Shown here piece by piece: positions 1 through 6,009 of a stretch of DNA of 32,696 nt. The stretch comes from a virus. The notes below the pieces were generated by a model. That model was not told where the DNA came from, ran no database searches, and was given only the letters and a program-made list of their open reading frames with translations. Position 1 is the first letter of the stretch; the number at the start of each line of letters is the position of its first letter. The stretch lies in the IMG/VR virus record IMGVR_UViG_3300047440_000162, positions 1 to 32,696 of that record, one strand, 5' to 3'. Made by a program: the position numbers and the translations under genes.

Positions 1-60
1 ACGAGTTTCGACTGGTTGGTGCCTTTGGTTGTCCACTAGGACGAAATAGAAAGGGAGACA
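1..60 (+). promoter_or_regulatory. Left-truncated intercistronic element
   Basis: The window opens inside a copy of the element that recurs across the first 7.4 kb. The right half is present: the 3' arm GGTGCC of an apical stem, TTTGGTTGTCC, the GTCC-ACTA-GGAC hairpin, and GAAATAGAAAGGGAGACA directly before the ATG at 61. The array therefore continues to the left of this window. Confidence 0.8.
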
Positions 61-270
61 ATGAGAACGAAAAGAATTTGCGCTGGCCTGTACGAAATCA
101 CAACGGACCTAGGCGTTTTCGGCTTGCATAGCGTCAAGCCTTACGAAGATGTCGGTTATGGTCTCGAAACTCGTTGGTACTTAGTACAACCGGGTTGCAG
201 CTATCCCGATGACGTGTTCTGCACGAAAAGGGATGCACTGCTTGCGATTTCGGACATGCTCGCAGCCTAG
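61..270 (+). CDS. Small array protein, unknown function (69 aa)
   Basis: Start is ATG at 61, placed directly after the conserved AAAGGGAGACA ribosome-binding segment. It encodes 69 residues with alternating hydrophobic and aromatic positions (LYEITTDLGVFGLHSV, RWYLVQPG), which suggests a small beta-rich domain, and a C-terminal amphipathic helix (KRDALLAISDML). I recognise no family. The TAG stop lies inside the outer stem of the following intercistronic element. Early accessory function in takeover or counter-defence is typical of such arrays, but that is inference. Confidence 0.85.
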   Translation: MRTKRICAGLYEITTDLGVFGLHSVKPYEDVGYGLETRWYLVQPGCSYPDDVFCTKRDALLAISDMLAA

Positions 271-370
271 CCGATTGCCTTGGGCACCAACCAGTTTGGT
301 GCCTTTGGTTGTCTACTAGGACAAGCGGTTCGGGGACCGTACAAAACCTCGAAACAGAAAGGGAGACACC
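266..370 (+). promoter_or_regulatory. Intercistronic covarying element E1
   Basis: Outer stem CCTAG/CTAGG includes the TAG stop of the upstream gene. Apical stem is GGCACCAA/TTGGTGCC. The competing hairpin is GTCT/GGAC. An insert of about 30 nt separates it from GAAACAGAAAGGGAGACACC before the ATG at 371. Confidence 0.8.
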
Positions 371-592
371 ATGATTGAGACCGAATTCCCCGGAATTGAC
401 GACACCGCTACCCTCGGAGTCGAAACATTCGATGATGCGATTCGGTTCCGTGTTCAACTTGACGAAAACACATGGGCGATAAGCGATTTGAGCCTGGAAC
501 AAGTCAAGCACATGATCGGAAACCTTCAAGAATGGATTGAATGGCAAGCGGCACAAGCGGTTTCGGCCGATCGTGACCCCGGGCACTTCTAG
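371..592 (+). CDS. Small array protein, unknown function (73 aa)
   Basis: ATG at 371 follows AAAGGGAGACACC. The 73-residue product is acidic in its first half and ends in a predicted helix rich in Gln, Glu and Trp (LEQVKHMIGNLQEWIEWQ). There are no cysteines and no recognisable motif. The TAG stop at 590-592 is part of the outer stem of the next element, so gene and downstream element overlap. Confidence 0.85.
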   Translation: MIETEFPGIDDTATLGVETFDDAIRFRVQLDENTWAISDLSLEQVKHMIGNLQEWIEWQAAQAVSADRDPGHF

Positions 593-668
593 TCCGATTG
601 CCTTGCCCTGCAACACAACTGGTTGCAGGGTTTGGTTGTCCGACTAGGACGAAACAGAAAGGGAGACA
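589..668 (+). promoter_or_regulatory. Intercistronic covarying element E2
   Basis: Outer stem is CTAGTC/GACTAG, including the upstream TAG stop. Apical stem is CCCTGCAAC/GTTGCAGGG. Competing hairpin is GTCC/GGAC. GAAACAGAAAGGGAGACA abuts the ATG at 669. Confidence 0.82.
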
Positions 669-968
669 ATGGAATTGACCGAGGTACAAGCGGTCGTTGA
701 CAACATGCTCAATGCTACCTCCGCGGTAGTCGGGACGGGCGGCGGTTGTCAAGCAGTGCAAGCTGTTTGGGGCGATTGGGAAATCCTCGTCACGGATGGT
801 GATGCAGGAGTTGACTTTTCGGATTACTTCGTAGTCGGAACGTACAACTCCGAAGGCGACAATCAGCACTACGTCGAAAAGCGTTGCCCGGCAGGGATTT
901 CCGAGCGCGAACTAAGGTTCGCCCTTATCAAGCTGATCTACCTCGCGACGGGACGAGAAACGGGCTAG
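669..968 (+). CDS. Small array protein, unknown function (99 aa)
   Basis: ATG at 669 immediately follows AAAGGGAGACA. The 99-residue acidic protein has a helical N-terminus (ELTEVQAVVDNMLNA), a Gly-rich turn (GTGGGC), a central beta-rich segment and a C-terminal helix (SERELRFALIKLIYLATG). Two cysteines (one in GGGC, one in KRCPAG) are not arranged as a clear zinc site. No family recognised. Its stop is inside the next element's outer stem. Confidence 0.85.
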   Translation: MELTEVQAVVDNMLNATSAVVGTGGGCQAVQAVWGDWEILVTDGDAGVDFSDYFVVGTYNSEGDNQHYVEKRCPAGISERELRFALIKLIYLATGRETG

Positions 969-1040
969 GCCGATTGCCTTGGGCACCAACAAGTTTGGTG
1001 CCTTTGGTTGTCCACCTAGGACGAAACGGAAAGGGAGACA
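964..1040 (+). promoter_or_regulatory. Intercistronic covarying element E3
   Basis: Outer stem is CTAGG/CCTAG around the TAG stop. Apical stem is GGCACCAA/TTGGTGCC. Competing hairpin is GTCC/GGAC. GAAACGGAAAGGGAGACA precedes the ATG at 1041. Confidence 0.82.
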
Positions 1041-1418
1041 ATGAGAACCGAGCAAATCGAAGCTGCTGTCTACCAAGGCAAATGCCAGATTCGTGCCGAC
1101 ATAGCGGAAGGCCTTGTGCCGCCGTGTGTTTCGAGTTTCGAGGAGTTGCACAGTCACGTTGATGCGAACGAATACGGAAGCATCACGGAACTTGACTTCG
1201 AAACTGGCAATGCCGTTGCAGCGCAACTTGATTCGTGGCTGAAAGCGGGGCGACCTGCCCAAACGTCAAGCAGCGCAAGCGATTGCAAGCATGACCGTGA
1301 CGTATCGACCGTTTACAACGACAAAACGGGCGTATACAGATTCTGCTACGAATGTTCGAACTACATCGACGAGGTGAACCTTCCGAGGACGGAATACCCG
1401 ATCGACAAGATCAAGTGA
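1041..1418 (+). CDS. Array protein with C-terminal Cys-rich tail (125 aa)
   Basis: ATG at 1041 follows the conserved ribosome-binding segment. The 125-residue product has an N-terminal helical region (TEQIEAAVYQGKCQIRADIA), a middle acidic part and a Ser/Ala-rich linker (TSSSASD). A short C-terminal module has Cys-Lys-His upstream and CYECSNYI downstream, with spacing that could bind one zinc ion (C, H, C, C). Function unknown; the zinc site is inference from residue pattern. Confidence 0.85.
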   Translation: MRTEQIEAAVYQGKCQIRADIAEGLVPPCVSSFEELHSHVDANEYGSITELDFETGNAVAAQLDSWLKAGRPAQTSSSASDCKHDRDVSTVYNDKTGVYRFCYECSNYIDEVNLPRTEYPIDKIK

Positions 1419-1490
1419 ATTGCCTTGGGCACCAACACGTTTGGTGCCTTTGGTTGCTTACTTGATGTGAGCGAAACAGAAAGGGAGACA
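1410..1490 (+). promoter_or_regulatory. Intercistronic covarying element E4, diverged hairpin
   Basis: Outer stem is ATCAAGT/ACTTGAT. The second hairpin is not GTCC/GGAC here but GCTTAC/GTGAGC, so both alternative helices have changed sequence while keeping pairing. Apical stem is GGCACCAA/TTGGTGCC. The start segment GAAACAGAAAGGGAGACA places the start at ATG 1491 rather than at earlier in-frame codons. Confidence 0.85.
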
Positions 1491-1787
1491 ATGACAATCG
1501 AAATGACCTACCAGGATCAGGCGATCAAGCATCTAAATGACCTGCAGGACAAGCGGTTTCACTACTTAGCGCAACGGACCGAGGTCGGTGTTTGGCTGAC
1601 CGTTCTGACGACAAGCAACATCGGAAGGCTTTGCAACGCATCGCAAACCGTCGCCGAGGCAATCGGTGCCCGGACCGACGGGAAGCGAGTTTACTTGCGC
1701 GGCAAGGGAATTGCGTGGGATATGCAGCTGCTTCAGAAGTTGACCGCGGTTGATGTGATGGTCGAAGAAGTGATTCCGGTTTTCTAG
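1491..1787 (+). CDS. Small array protein, unknown function (98 aa)
   Basis: The reading frame is open further upstream, but the start is set at ATG 1491 because AAAGGGAGACA directly precedes it and the upstream part is the intercistronic element. The 98-residue protein reads as an alpha/beta domain: helix (QAIKHLNDLQ), strands (GVWLTVLTTS), helix (ASQTVAEAIGA), strand (KRVYLRGKG) and a C-terminal hydrophobic strand (VMVEEVIPVF). One cysteine only. No family recognised. Confidence 0.83.
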   Translation: MTIEMTYQDQAIKHLNDLQDKRFHYLAQRTEVGVWLTVLTTSNIGRLCNASQTVAEAIGARTDGKRVYLRGKGIAWDMQLLQKLTAVDVMVEEVIPVF

Positions 1788-1859
1788 TCCGATTGCCTTG
1801 GGCACCAACCAATTTGGTGCCTCTGGTTGTCCGACTAGGACGAAACAGAAAGGGAGACA
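1784..1859 (+). promoter_or_regulatory. Intercistronic covarying element E5
   Basis: Outer stem CTAGTC/GACTAG contains the upstream TAG. Apical stem is GGCACCAA/TTGGTGCC. Competing hairpin is GTCC/GGAC. GAAACAGAAAGGGAGACA abuts the ATG at 1860. Confidence 0.82.
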
Positions 1860-2072
1860 ATGACAATGAGGTTTGACGCGGTAGACCATGATGGTGACTC
1901 GCTTATGATCCGTGACAGCAACGAGGAGTTTATTCTCTTGCGCTGCAACGATTCTGACGGTGCAAGTTACCAATCGGTTCTCCTCGATCCTGCTCAGGCG
2001 GTGAAAGCTGCTACCGCCCTTCTCATTTGGGCAAACGAAAGGATCGACACAGCCGACGGGCTTTACCGATGA
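1860..2072 (+). CDS. Small array protein, unknown function (70 aa)
   Basis: ATG at 1860 follows the conserved segment; a second in-frame ATG two codons later is possible but less well spaced. The 70-residue acidic product shows beta-type N-terminal strands (DSLMIRD, EEFILLRC) and a C-terminal helix (PAQAVKAATALLIWANERI). This layout is common in small phage proteins, but I cannot assign a family. Confidence 0.84.
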   Translation: MTMRFDAVDHDGDSLMIRDSNEEFILLRCNDSDGASYQSVLLDPAQAVKAATALLIWANERIDTADGLYR

Positions 2073-2167
2073 TCGAATGAATTGCCTTGCCCGCCAACAC
2101 TTTTGGCGGGTTTGGTTGTTCTATTCGAACACCGACGAGGCGGTTCCTCGAAACAGAAAGGGAGACA
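2073..2167 (+). promoter_or_regulatory. Intercistronic covarying element E6, diverged hairpin
   Basis: Outer stem is TCGAAT/ATTCGA just past the TGA stop. The competing hairpin is GTTC/GAAC instead of GTCC/GGAC, a compensatory change. Apical stem is CCCGCCAA/TTGGCGGG. An extra leader hairpin (GAGGCGGTTCCTC) precedes GAAACAGAAAGGGAGACA and the ATG at 2168. Confidence 0.85.
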
Positions 2168-2509
2168 ATGAGTACCGAGGTCAAGGTTACAACCCTGCCC
2201 GATTGCGATATCTGCAAGGCGCAAAAGGCGGAGACAATCAACCGCGCCGAATATGACGGTGCCACAACGCACGGGCCGTGGGCTTACATGTGTCAAAGTC
2301 ATTTCCTCGCAATAGGTTTGGGACTGGGTACAGGGCGCGGACAGAAACTGATCCTCCGCGCCGAAAAGCCAAGCGAGGCAGCACCTTCGGGTGCCGACGA
2401 GCAGGCCGAGCGCATCAAGGAAAACCTGAAAGGTGTTGACTACGACAACCTTTCGCTCGCCGACTTCGAAGACCTTTTCGAGGACCGCGACCCGATGGAA
2501 TTCCTCTGA
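2168..2509 (+). CDS. Array zinc-ribbon-like protein (113 aa)
   Basis: Start is ATG 2168, after AAAGGGAGACA. N-terminal residues hold a CDICKAQ pair and a second pair CQSHF after YM, i.e. Cys-X2-Cys and Cys-X2-His about 30 residues apart. This is consistent with a single zinc-binding ribbon. The middle is Gly-rich (AIGLGLGTGRGQ) and the C-terminal third is very acidic (DYDNLSLADFEDLFEDRD). Small actinophage proteins of this build are common and mostly uncharacterised. Role unknown. Confidence 0.84.
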   Translation: MSTEVKVTTLPDCDICKAQKAETINRAEYDGATTHGPWAYMCQSHFLAIGLGLGTGRGQKLILRAEKPSEAAPSGADEQAERIKENLKGVDYDNLSLADFEDLFEDRDPMEFL

Positions 2510-2610
2510 CCTAGCCGATTGCCTTGCCCCGCAACCGAATTGGTTGCGGGGTTTGGTTGTCTGCTAAGGACACCGACGAGGCGGAACCTCGAAACAGAAA
2601 GGGAGACAGC
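2510..2610 (+). promoter_or_regulatory. Intercistronic covarying element E7
   Basis: Outer stem is CCTAGC/GCTA(A)GG with one bulge. Apical stem is CCCCGCAACC/GGTTGCGGGG. Competing hairpin is GTCT/GGAC. The optional leader hairpin CGAGG/CCTCG is present before GAAACAGAAAGGGAGACAGC and the ATG at 2611. Confidence 0.8.
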
Positions 2611-2793
2611 ATGACTGAGTACGGAATTTTTAACGACGAGGGCTGCATAGAAAATGGCATGTACTCGCTCGATGAAGCGAAATCCGTTGCGGCAGAACGT
2701 TATTCGGATGAACCAGATACCGTCATTCGCGAGATGTGCCCCGAGCACAACGAGCAGCCGCGAGACTCATGCGAGGATTGCTACGCCGAGTGA
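2611..2793 (+). CDS. Array mini zinc protein (60 aa)
   Basis: ATG 2611 follows AAAGGGAGACAGC; the upstream open frame is element sequence. The 60-residue acidic product has an N-terminal part (MTEYGIFNDEGCIENGMYSL), a helix (DEAKSVAAERYSDE) and a C-terminal cluster MCPEH...SCEDC, a Cys/His/Cys/Cys set suggestive of one zinc ion. No family assigned. The TGA stop overlaps the next element's outer stem. Confidence 0.83.
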   Translation: MTEYGIFNDEGCIENGMYSLDEAKSVAAERYSDEPDTVIREMCPEHNEQPRDSCEDCYAE

Positions 2794-2864
2794 ATTGCCT
2801 TGGGCACCAACCAGTTTGGATGGTGCCTTTGGTTGTCCACTAGGACGAAACAGAAAGGGAGACA
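2788..2864 (+). promoter_or_regulatory. Intercistronic covarying element E8
   Basis: Outer stem is AGTG/CACT across the TGA stop. Apical stem is GGCACCAA/TTGGTGCC with a slightly longer loop. Competing hairpin is GTCC/GGAC. GAAACAGAAAGGGAGACA abuts the ATG at 2865. Confidence 0.78.
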
Positions 2865-3149
2865 ATGAAACCGAGCATTACAATGGCCGAAGCTGTTGCC
2901 GTAGCGCAGATTATCGAAGTCGCAAAGGCAGGAGGCGCGGTGGCATGGATGCAGAACGGGAAGGTTCGACGCGGAGTAGCGCGCCACATCGTTTGCAGCG
3001 CAAGCGATTTCAACTTTCTCAACTCGTCAGAGAACGTGTTCGACGGATACCTCAGAGTCACGACCGACACGGGTTTCGATGCGGCACATGCCATTTCGGA
3101 TATCGTGCCGCGGCTCAACAAGGATTGGTTCATCATCAAGTCTAAGTGA
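2865..3149 (+). CDS. Small array protein, unknown function (94 aa)
   Basis: ATG 2865 is directly after AAAGGGAGACA. The 94-residue protein begins with an Ala-rich helix (MAEAVAVAQIIEVAKAGGAVA) resembling helices in two other array proteins. It then has a basic turn (NGKVRRGVARH) and alternating strands (GYLRVTTDTGF) and ends in a lysine-rich strand (WFIIKSK). No family recognised. Confidence 0.85.
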   Translation: MKPSITMAEAVAVAQIIEVAKAGGAVAWMQNGKVRRGVARHIVCSASDFNFLNSSENVFDGYLRVTTDTGFDAAHAISDIVPRLNKDWFIIKSK

Positions 3150-3267
3150 ATTGCCTTGCCCGTCAACAACTCTCGAGAGTTTCGAGAGTCTTGTTTGGCG
3201 GGTTTGGTTGTCCACTTAGGGCACCGCCGAGGGTCGGTTACCCGAGCACGAAAAGAAAAGGGAGACA
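3142..3267 (+). promoter_or_regulatory. Intercistronic covarying element E9
   Basis: Outer stem is CTAAGTG/CACTTAG across the TGA stop. The long apical hairpin carries an inner CTCTCGA/TCGAGAG extension. Competing hairpin is GTCC/GGGC (one wobble). The optional leader hairpin GGGT/ACCC precedes AAAAGAAAAGGGAGACA and the ATG at 3268. Positions 3148-3213 are identical to 7297-7362. Confidence 0.83.
3148..3213 (+). repeat. 66-bp exact direct repeat, copy 1
   Basis: This stretch, from the end of the outer stem through GGTTGTCC, is base-for-base identical to 7297-7362 although the neighbouring genes differ. It forms the apical arm of two intercistronic elements. Confidence 0.9.
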
Positions 3268-3819
3268 ATGGAATTGAGTCTTGCTCAGGAGAAGGTTCGT
3301 GTCGCCGCAGCCGAATACGGTTGGGAGACATACGAACTGGACGAGTACGACGAGCATGTCAGCGGTGAGAATTCCGTCGCAGTGTGGTACACGGCCAAAG
3401 GTCGGGTATCTCGTGCGGAGGTCTACGTCACCGAATCGGAAGACATGCTCGCAGACCCGATCGAACGGGCGACCCCCGACAAGATCACAGCCGTGATCGA
3501 ATGGCTCGAAACCTTTGGTACGCAAGAGGATTCGGGTGAAGAAGAAACCGGCCTTGACGTGTTCCACACGGAACACGTTGAGACCGAAGCCGAAGCTGTT
3601 GCAGCAGAGGAGATTACGGCTCAGCTCAAGGAGGTCGTTGTGGGCATCGACGGGCTTGCAATGCGGATCAACGATAAGGCCGAAGCTGTTGCAGCAGCGG
3701 CCATTTCGCTGACCGAGATTGCACCCGGACCCGAAAAGGTCGATGCTGCAATCAAACTCGCGGAGAAGGCGGATGACCTTTACACCTTGGTCCGACGTCA
3801 GCAGCGCGAGAACGAGTAA
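3268..3819 (+). CDS. Acidic, helical array protein (183 aa)
   Basis: ATG 3268 follows AAAGGGAGACA. The 183-residue protein has an N-terminal helix and strands (VSGENSVAVWYTAKGRV), an acidic linker and two Ala/Glu-rich helical repeats (EAEAVAAEEITAQLKE and KAEAVAAAAISLTEIA) that share near-identical DNA around GCCGAAGCTGTTGCAGCAG. The linker codons for VFHTEHVE contain one of the dispersed GTGTTCC/GGAACAC palindromes. There is no enzymatic motif. A coiled-coil or helical-bundle adaptor is plausible; function unknown. Confidence 0.86.
   Translation: MELSLAQEKVRVAAAEYGWETYELDEYDEHVSGENSVAVWYTAKGRVSRAEVYVTESEDMLADPIERATPDKITAVIEWLETFGTQEDSGEEETGLDVFHTEHVETEAEAVAAEEITAQLKEVVVGIDGLAMRINDKAEAVAAAAISLTEIAPGPEKVDAAIKLAEKADDLYTLVRRQQRENE
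3559..3576. promoter_or_regulatory. Dispersed palindrome site 1
   Basis: GTGTTCC-ACAC-GGAACAC, a perfect 7-bp inverted repeat (8 bp counting the flanking C/G), inside the 183-residue array gene. One of six copies in the window. Confidence 0.75.
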
Positions 3820-3821
3820 GC

Positions 3822-3919
3822 CCTAGCGAATTGCCTTGCCCGGCAACCTCATTGGTTGCCGGGTTTGGTTGTCCGCTAGGACACCGACGAGGCGGAACCT
3901 CGAAACAGAAAGGGAGACA
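3822..3919 (+). promoter_or_regulatory. Intercistronic covarying element E10
   Basis: Outer stem is CCTAGCG/CGCTAGG, three bases past the TAA stop. Apical stem is CCCGGCAACC/GGTTGCCGGG. Competing hairpin is GTCC/GGAC. Leader hairpin CGAGG/CCTCG is followed by GAAACAGAAAGGGAGACA and the ATG at 3920. Confidence 0.85.
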
Positions 3920-4282
3920 ATGAAACTGGAGGCTTACACGCTTGAGGTGATGATCGACCGATTCGCAGAATTGGTTGACGCCCTCAGAGAGCCTGACTCG
4001 AATACCGTTGCAGCGAGAGCGATTTCGCAGCTGCTCGGAGGGCTGACGCACGAGGCGCATTCTGTTGTGCGGCTAGTCAATTCGGTCAATGACGGCGACC
4101 TCGAAGGGGCGACCGAGGATATCGATGCGGTGAAAGCCTCGATTGAAAACCTCAACGGTCTATTCACGGAACACCCTGTCCTGCAAGAGAATCTGACCGA
4201 TCTGATTCTCAAGATCAACGATATGGGCACCATCGTGGACGAGTTGCAAGAGACGAAAGACCGTCTGCTGCAGTTCATGTGA
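3920..4282 (+). CDS. Helical array protein, unknown function (120 aa)
   Basis: Start is ATG 3920 after AAAGGGAGACA; the longer upstream frame is element sequence. The 120 residues are almost entirely helix-forming heptad-like sequence (TLEVMIDRFAELVDALRE, TLDLILKIND-type segments and TIVDELQETKDRLLQFM), with no cysteines. A coiled-coil or four-helix bundle protein is likely. Function unknown. Confidence 0.85.
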   Translation: MKLEAYTLEVMIDRFAELVDALREPDSNTVAARAISQLLGGLTHEAHSVVRLVNSVNDGDLEGATEDIDAVKASIENLNGLFTEHPVLQENLTDLILKINDMGTIVDELQETKDRLLQFM

Positions 4283-4385
4283 CCGAGTGAATTGCCTTGC
4301 CCGGCAGCCTAACTGGTTGCCGGGTTTGGTTGTCCACTCGGACAACGTAACCCGTCAGGGTTGCATCGAAATGGAAAGGGAGACA
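4283..4385 (+). promoter_or_regulatory. Intercistronic covarying element E11
   Basis: Outer stem is CCGAGTG/CACTCGG just past the TGA stop. Apical stem is CCCGGCAGCC/GGTTGCCGGG with one mismatch. Competing hairpin is GTCC/GGAC. A different leader hairpin, AACCC/GGGTT, precedes GGAAAGGGAGACA and the ATG at 4386. Confidence 0.83.
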
Positions 4386-4562
4386 ATGGAATTCATGACA
4401 ATGAGTGAAATGGCAGAATTTCTGCATCAGCCGCTCGCCAACGTAAAGTATTGGCGCGCAACGGGTTTACTCCCCGAACCTGATGCGAAAATAGGTCGGG
4501 CCGTAGGATGGTCCGCGGAGTCTGCTCTAAAGTTCGCTCACGACAAGGGAATTGCCGCCTAG
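4386..4562 (+). CDS. Small helix-turn-helix protein, MerR/AlpA/Xis-like (58 aa)
   Basis: Start is ATG 4386, directly after AAAGGGAGACA. The 58 residues form the compact winged-helix seen in AlpA/excisionase proteins: helix MSEMAEFLHQ, turn, recognition helix LANVKYWRATG, LLPEPDAKIGRAVGW wing, and helix SAESALKFAHDKG. Such proteins bind DNA as transcription regulators or recombination directionality factors. No integrase lies in this window, so a regulator is the safer guess. Fold confident, role inferred. Confidence 0.87.
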   Translation: MEFMTMSEMAEFLHQPLANVKYWRATGLLPEPDAKIGRAVGWSAESALKFAHDKGIAA

Positions 4563-4636
4563 TGAATTGCCTTGCCCTGCAACGAAACCCGTTGCAGGGT
4601 TTGGTTGTCCACTAGGACGAAACGGAAAGGGAGACA
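4558..4636 (+). promoter_or_regulatory. Intercistronic covarying element E12
   Basis: Outer stem is CCTAGTG/CACTAGG with the TAG stop inside. Apical stem is CCCTGCAAC/GTTGCAGGG. Competing hairpin is GTCC/GGAC. GAAACGGAAAGGGAGACA abuts the ATG at 4637. Confidence 0.85.
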
Positions 4637-4936
4637 ATGAGATTAGCACCCGAGTATCGGTGCAGGTACTGCGGTGAAGATTTGGTACCGCGGCACGATT
4701 GCGAGGCCCGTCCGAAGCCGACACGCTCGGATATCCTCGCAGCGTTGAAGGAGGTAACTCCGAAATACCTTGCAGCAGAACCGAATATAACGGAGGCGCC
4801 GAAAGGCCGCTTCTTCCTTGCGGTTTCGCCCGACCTACAGGCGCGAAACCGTCACTCTAAGCACAGGATTGGGATACCCCTCCTTGCTCGAGGGTATTAC
4901 CTGACGACCGTGACCGACGGTATCTACATCTACTGA
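4637..4936 (+). CDS. Array zinc-ribbon protein (99 aa)
   Basis: ATG 4637 follows AAAGGGAGACA. N-terminal residues 9-20 carry CRYCGEDLVPRHDC, a Cys-X2-Cys then His-X-Cys set typical of a zinc ribbon or knuckle. The rest of the 99 residues is basic then beta-rich, ending in YYLTTVTDGIYIY. A nucleic-acid or protein binding role is plausible. The TGA stop sits inside the next element's outer stem. Confidence 0.85.
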   Translation: MRLAPEYRCRYCGEDLVPRHDCEARPKPTRSDILAALKEVTPKYLAAEPNITEAPKGRFFLAVSPDLQARNRHSKHRIGIPLLARGYYLTTVTDGIYIY

Positions 4937-5054
4937 GTGAATTGCCTTGCCTGCCAACCAGTTTGGCCGGTTTGGTTGTCCACTCAGGACAGCAAGGGGC
5001 GCAGACTCGAAAGGGTTTGCGCCCCTTGTACTTTCGAAGAAAAGGGAGACAGAA
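4933..5054 (+). promoter_or_regulatory. Intercistronic covarying element E13 with long leader hairpin
   Basis: Outer stem is CTGAGTG/CACTCAG over the TGA stop. Apical stem is CCTGCCAA/TTGGCCGG with a mismatch. Competing hairpin is GTCC/GGAC. A 10-bp leader hairpin AAGGGGCGCA/TGCGCCCCTT lies at about 4985-5025, before AAAAGGGAGACAGAA and the ATG at 5055. Confidence 0.82.
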
Positions 5055-5390
5055 ATGGCAGAGATCAAGTTGCCCAACGGGGTTACCGTTGAAGTGTCGG
5101 AAGCATTCGCGGAAGACCTTGTGCGACAGGCACTTACGCCTGCGAGCAGCAACGGGCATGTACCGAAAACCGTTGACGTGCAACACATTTCCGCGGCGCT
5201 CACGAAGGCGCAGCGGGAAGCGTGGGAGGTTCTTCGTGAGTACCCGGAAGGGATGCATTGCGCAAGTGCTGCAACGCTTTTGGGTATCACGTCTTCCGCT
5301 GCATCGCAACGGTTTACGATTCTGATTACTGTCGGTCTTGCTAAGAGGGTCGGCGCGGGTAGGTATGCTCCCGCCGACGGGACACTCTAA
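5055..5390 (+). CDS. Winged-helix regulator-like array protein (111 aa)
   Basis: ATG 5055 follows AAAGGGAGACAGAA. After a short beta hairpin (IKLPNGVTVEVSEAF) and linker, residues about 50-105 match a winged helix-turn-helix: TKAQREAWEVLREYPEG, CASAATLLGIT, SSAASQRFTILITVGLAKRVGAGRYAP. This is the arrangement of MarR/IclR-type DNA-binding domains, with the wing at KRVGAGRYA. It is probably a small transcription regulator; target unknown. Confidence 0.85.
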   Translation: MAEIKLPNGVTVEVSEAFAEDLVRQALTPASSNGHVPKTVDVQHISAALTKAQREAWEVLREYPEGMHCASAATLLGITSSAASQRFTILITVGLAKRVGAGRYAPADGTL

Positions 5391-5484
5391 GCCGATTGCC
5401 TTGCCCTGCAACACTTCTTGTAGGGTTTGGTTGTCCGCTTAGGGCACCGCCGAGGTCGGTAACCTCGAAACAGAAAGGGAGACA
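5387..5484 (+). promoter_or_regulatory. Intercistronic covarying element E14
   Basis: Outer stem is CTAAGC/GCTTAG over the TAA stop. Apical stem is CCCTGCAA/TTGTAGGG with one wobble. Competing hairpin is GTCC/GGGC. Leader hairpin GAGG/CCTC is followed by GAAACAGAAAGGGAGACA and the ATG at 5485. Confidence 0.83.
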
Positions 5485-5910
5485 ATGGAATTCAGTGATT
5501 GGTTTGTGGTGCCCGTTTCGGGTGTCGCCTATCGTCACCCGTTCGTGGCAGGCGCGGATGCGAGATTGGCTGCGCTGCAAGACATTTGCTGCGGTTTTGT
5601 CGAAGCGGTCCCGCTGCTGCCGACAATCGAATTTTGGTGCAACGACACGGCGATGCTCAACGGTGAACCGCCAAATATGTTGGCTACCAAGATAATTGCG
5701 CTCGTCAGTGGCAAGCAGCTTCGCCAATTCCTACACGGCACAATCGTTTTCGTGCCCTCGGGGAACGAGCCTGACCTAGCAGCCGCGCAAGCGGTTTTCG
5801 ACGCTATCAGCTTGACCGACGAGGAACTTGACCTGCTACGGGAAATCGAAGCAGAGGAGTTGCGCCGCAACAAGATTCGCGAACAGTCCATGCGCGATAT
5901 GCTTGAATGA
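5485..5910 (+). CDS. Array protein, unknown function (141 aa)
   Basis: ATG 5485 is next to AAAGGGAGACA. The 141-residue protein has a beta-rich first half (WFVVPVSGVAYRHPF, TIEFWCNDTAMLNGE), a central segment (GTIVFVPSGNEPDLAAAQAVFDAI) and a charged C-terminal helix (DEELDLLREIEAEELRRNKIREQ). The middle resembles small phage proteins of the DUF3846 type only loosely, so I do not assign it. Function unknown. Confidence 0.85.
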   Translation: MEFSDWFVVPVSGVAYRHPFVAGADARLAALQDICCGFVEAVPLLPTIEFWCNDTAMLNGEPPNMLATKIIALVSGKQLRQFLHGTIVFVPSGNEPDLAAAQAVFDAISLTDEELDLLREIEAEELRRNKIREQSMRDMLE

Positions 5911-6009
5911 ATTGCCTTGCCCGCCAACCGGTTTGGCGGGTTTGGTTGTCCATTCAAGGACACCGCCGAGGGTCGGTTACCTTCAGCACGAAATGAAAAG
6001 GGAGACAGA
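5902..6009 (+). promoter_or_regulatory. Intercistronic covarying element E15, longest outer stem
   Basis: Outer stem CTTGAATG/CATTCAAG is a perfect 8 bp and contains the TGA stop. Apical stem is CCCGCCAA/TTGGCGGG. Competing hairpin is GTCC/GGAC with a 6-nt loop. Leader hairpin GGGT/TACC type precedes AAAAGGGAGACAGA and the ATG at 6010. Confidence 0.86.

Noticed and set aside
1425-1490. N-terminal extensions of several array genes into the upstream element (for example at 1425, 2087, 2524, 3836, 4287, 4947, 5917)
   Set aside because: These extensions translate the conserved hairpin sequence and give similar junk peptides. The ribosome-binding segment directly before the later ATG decides the start.
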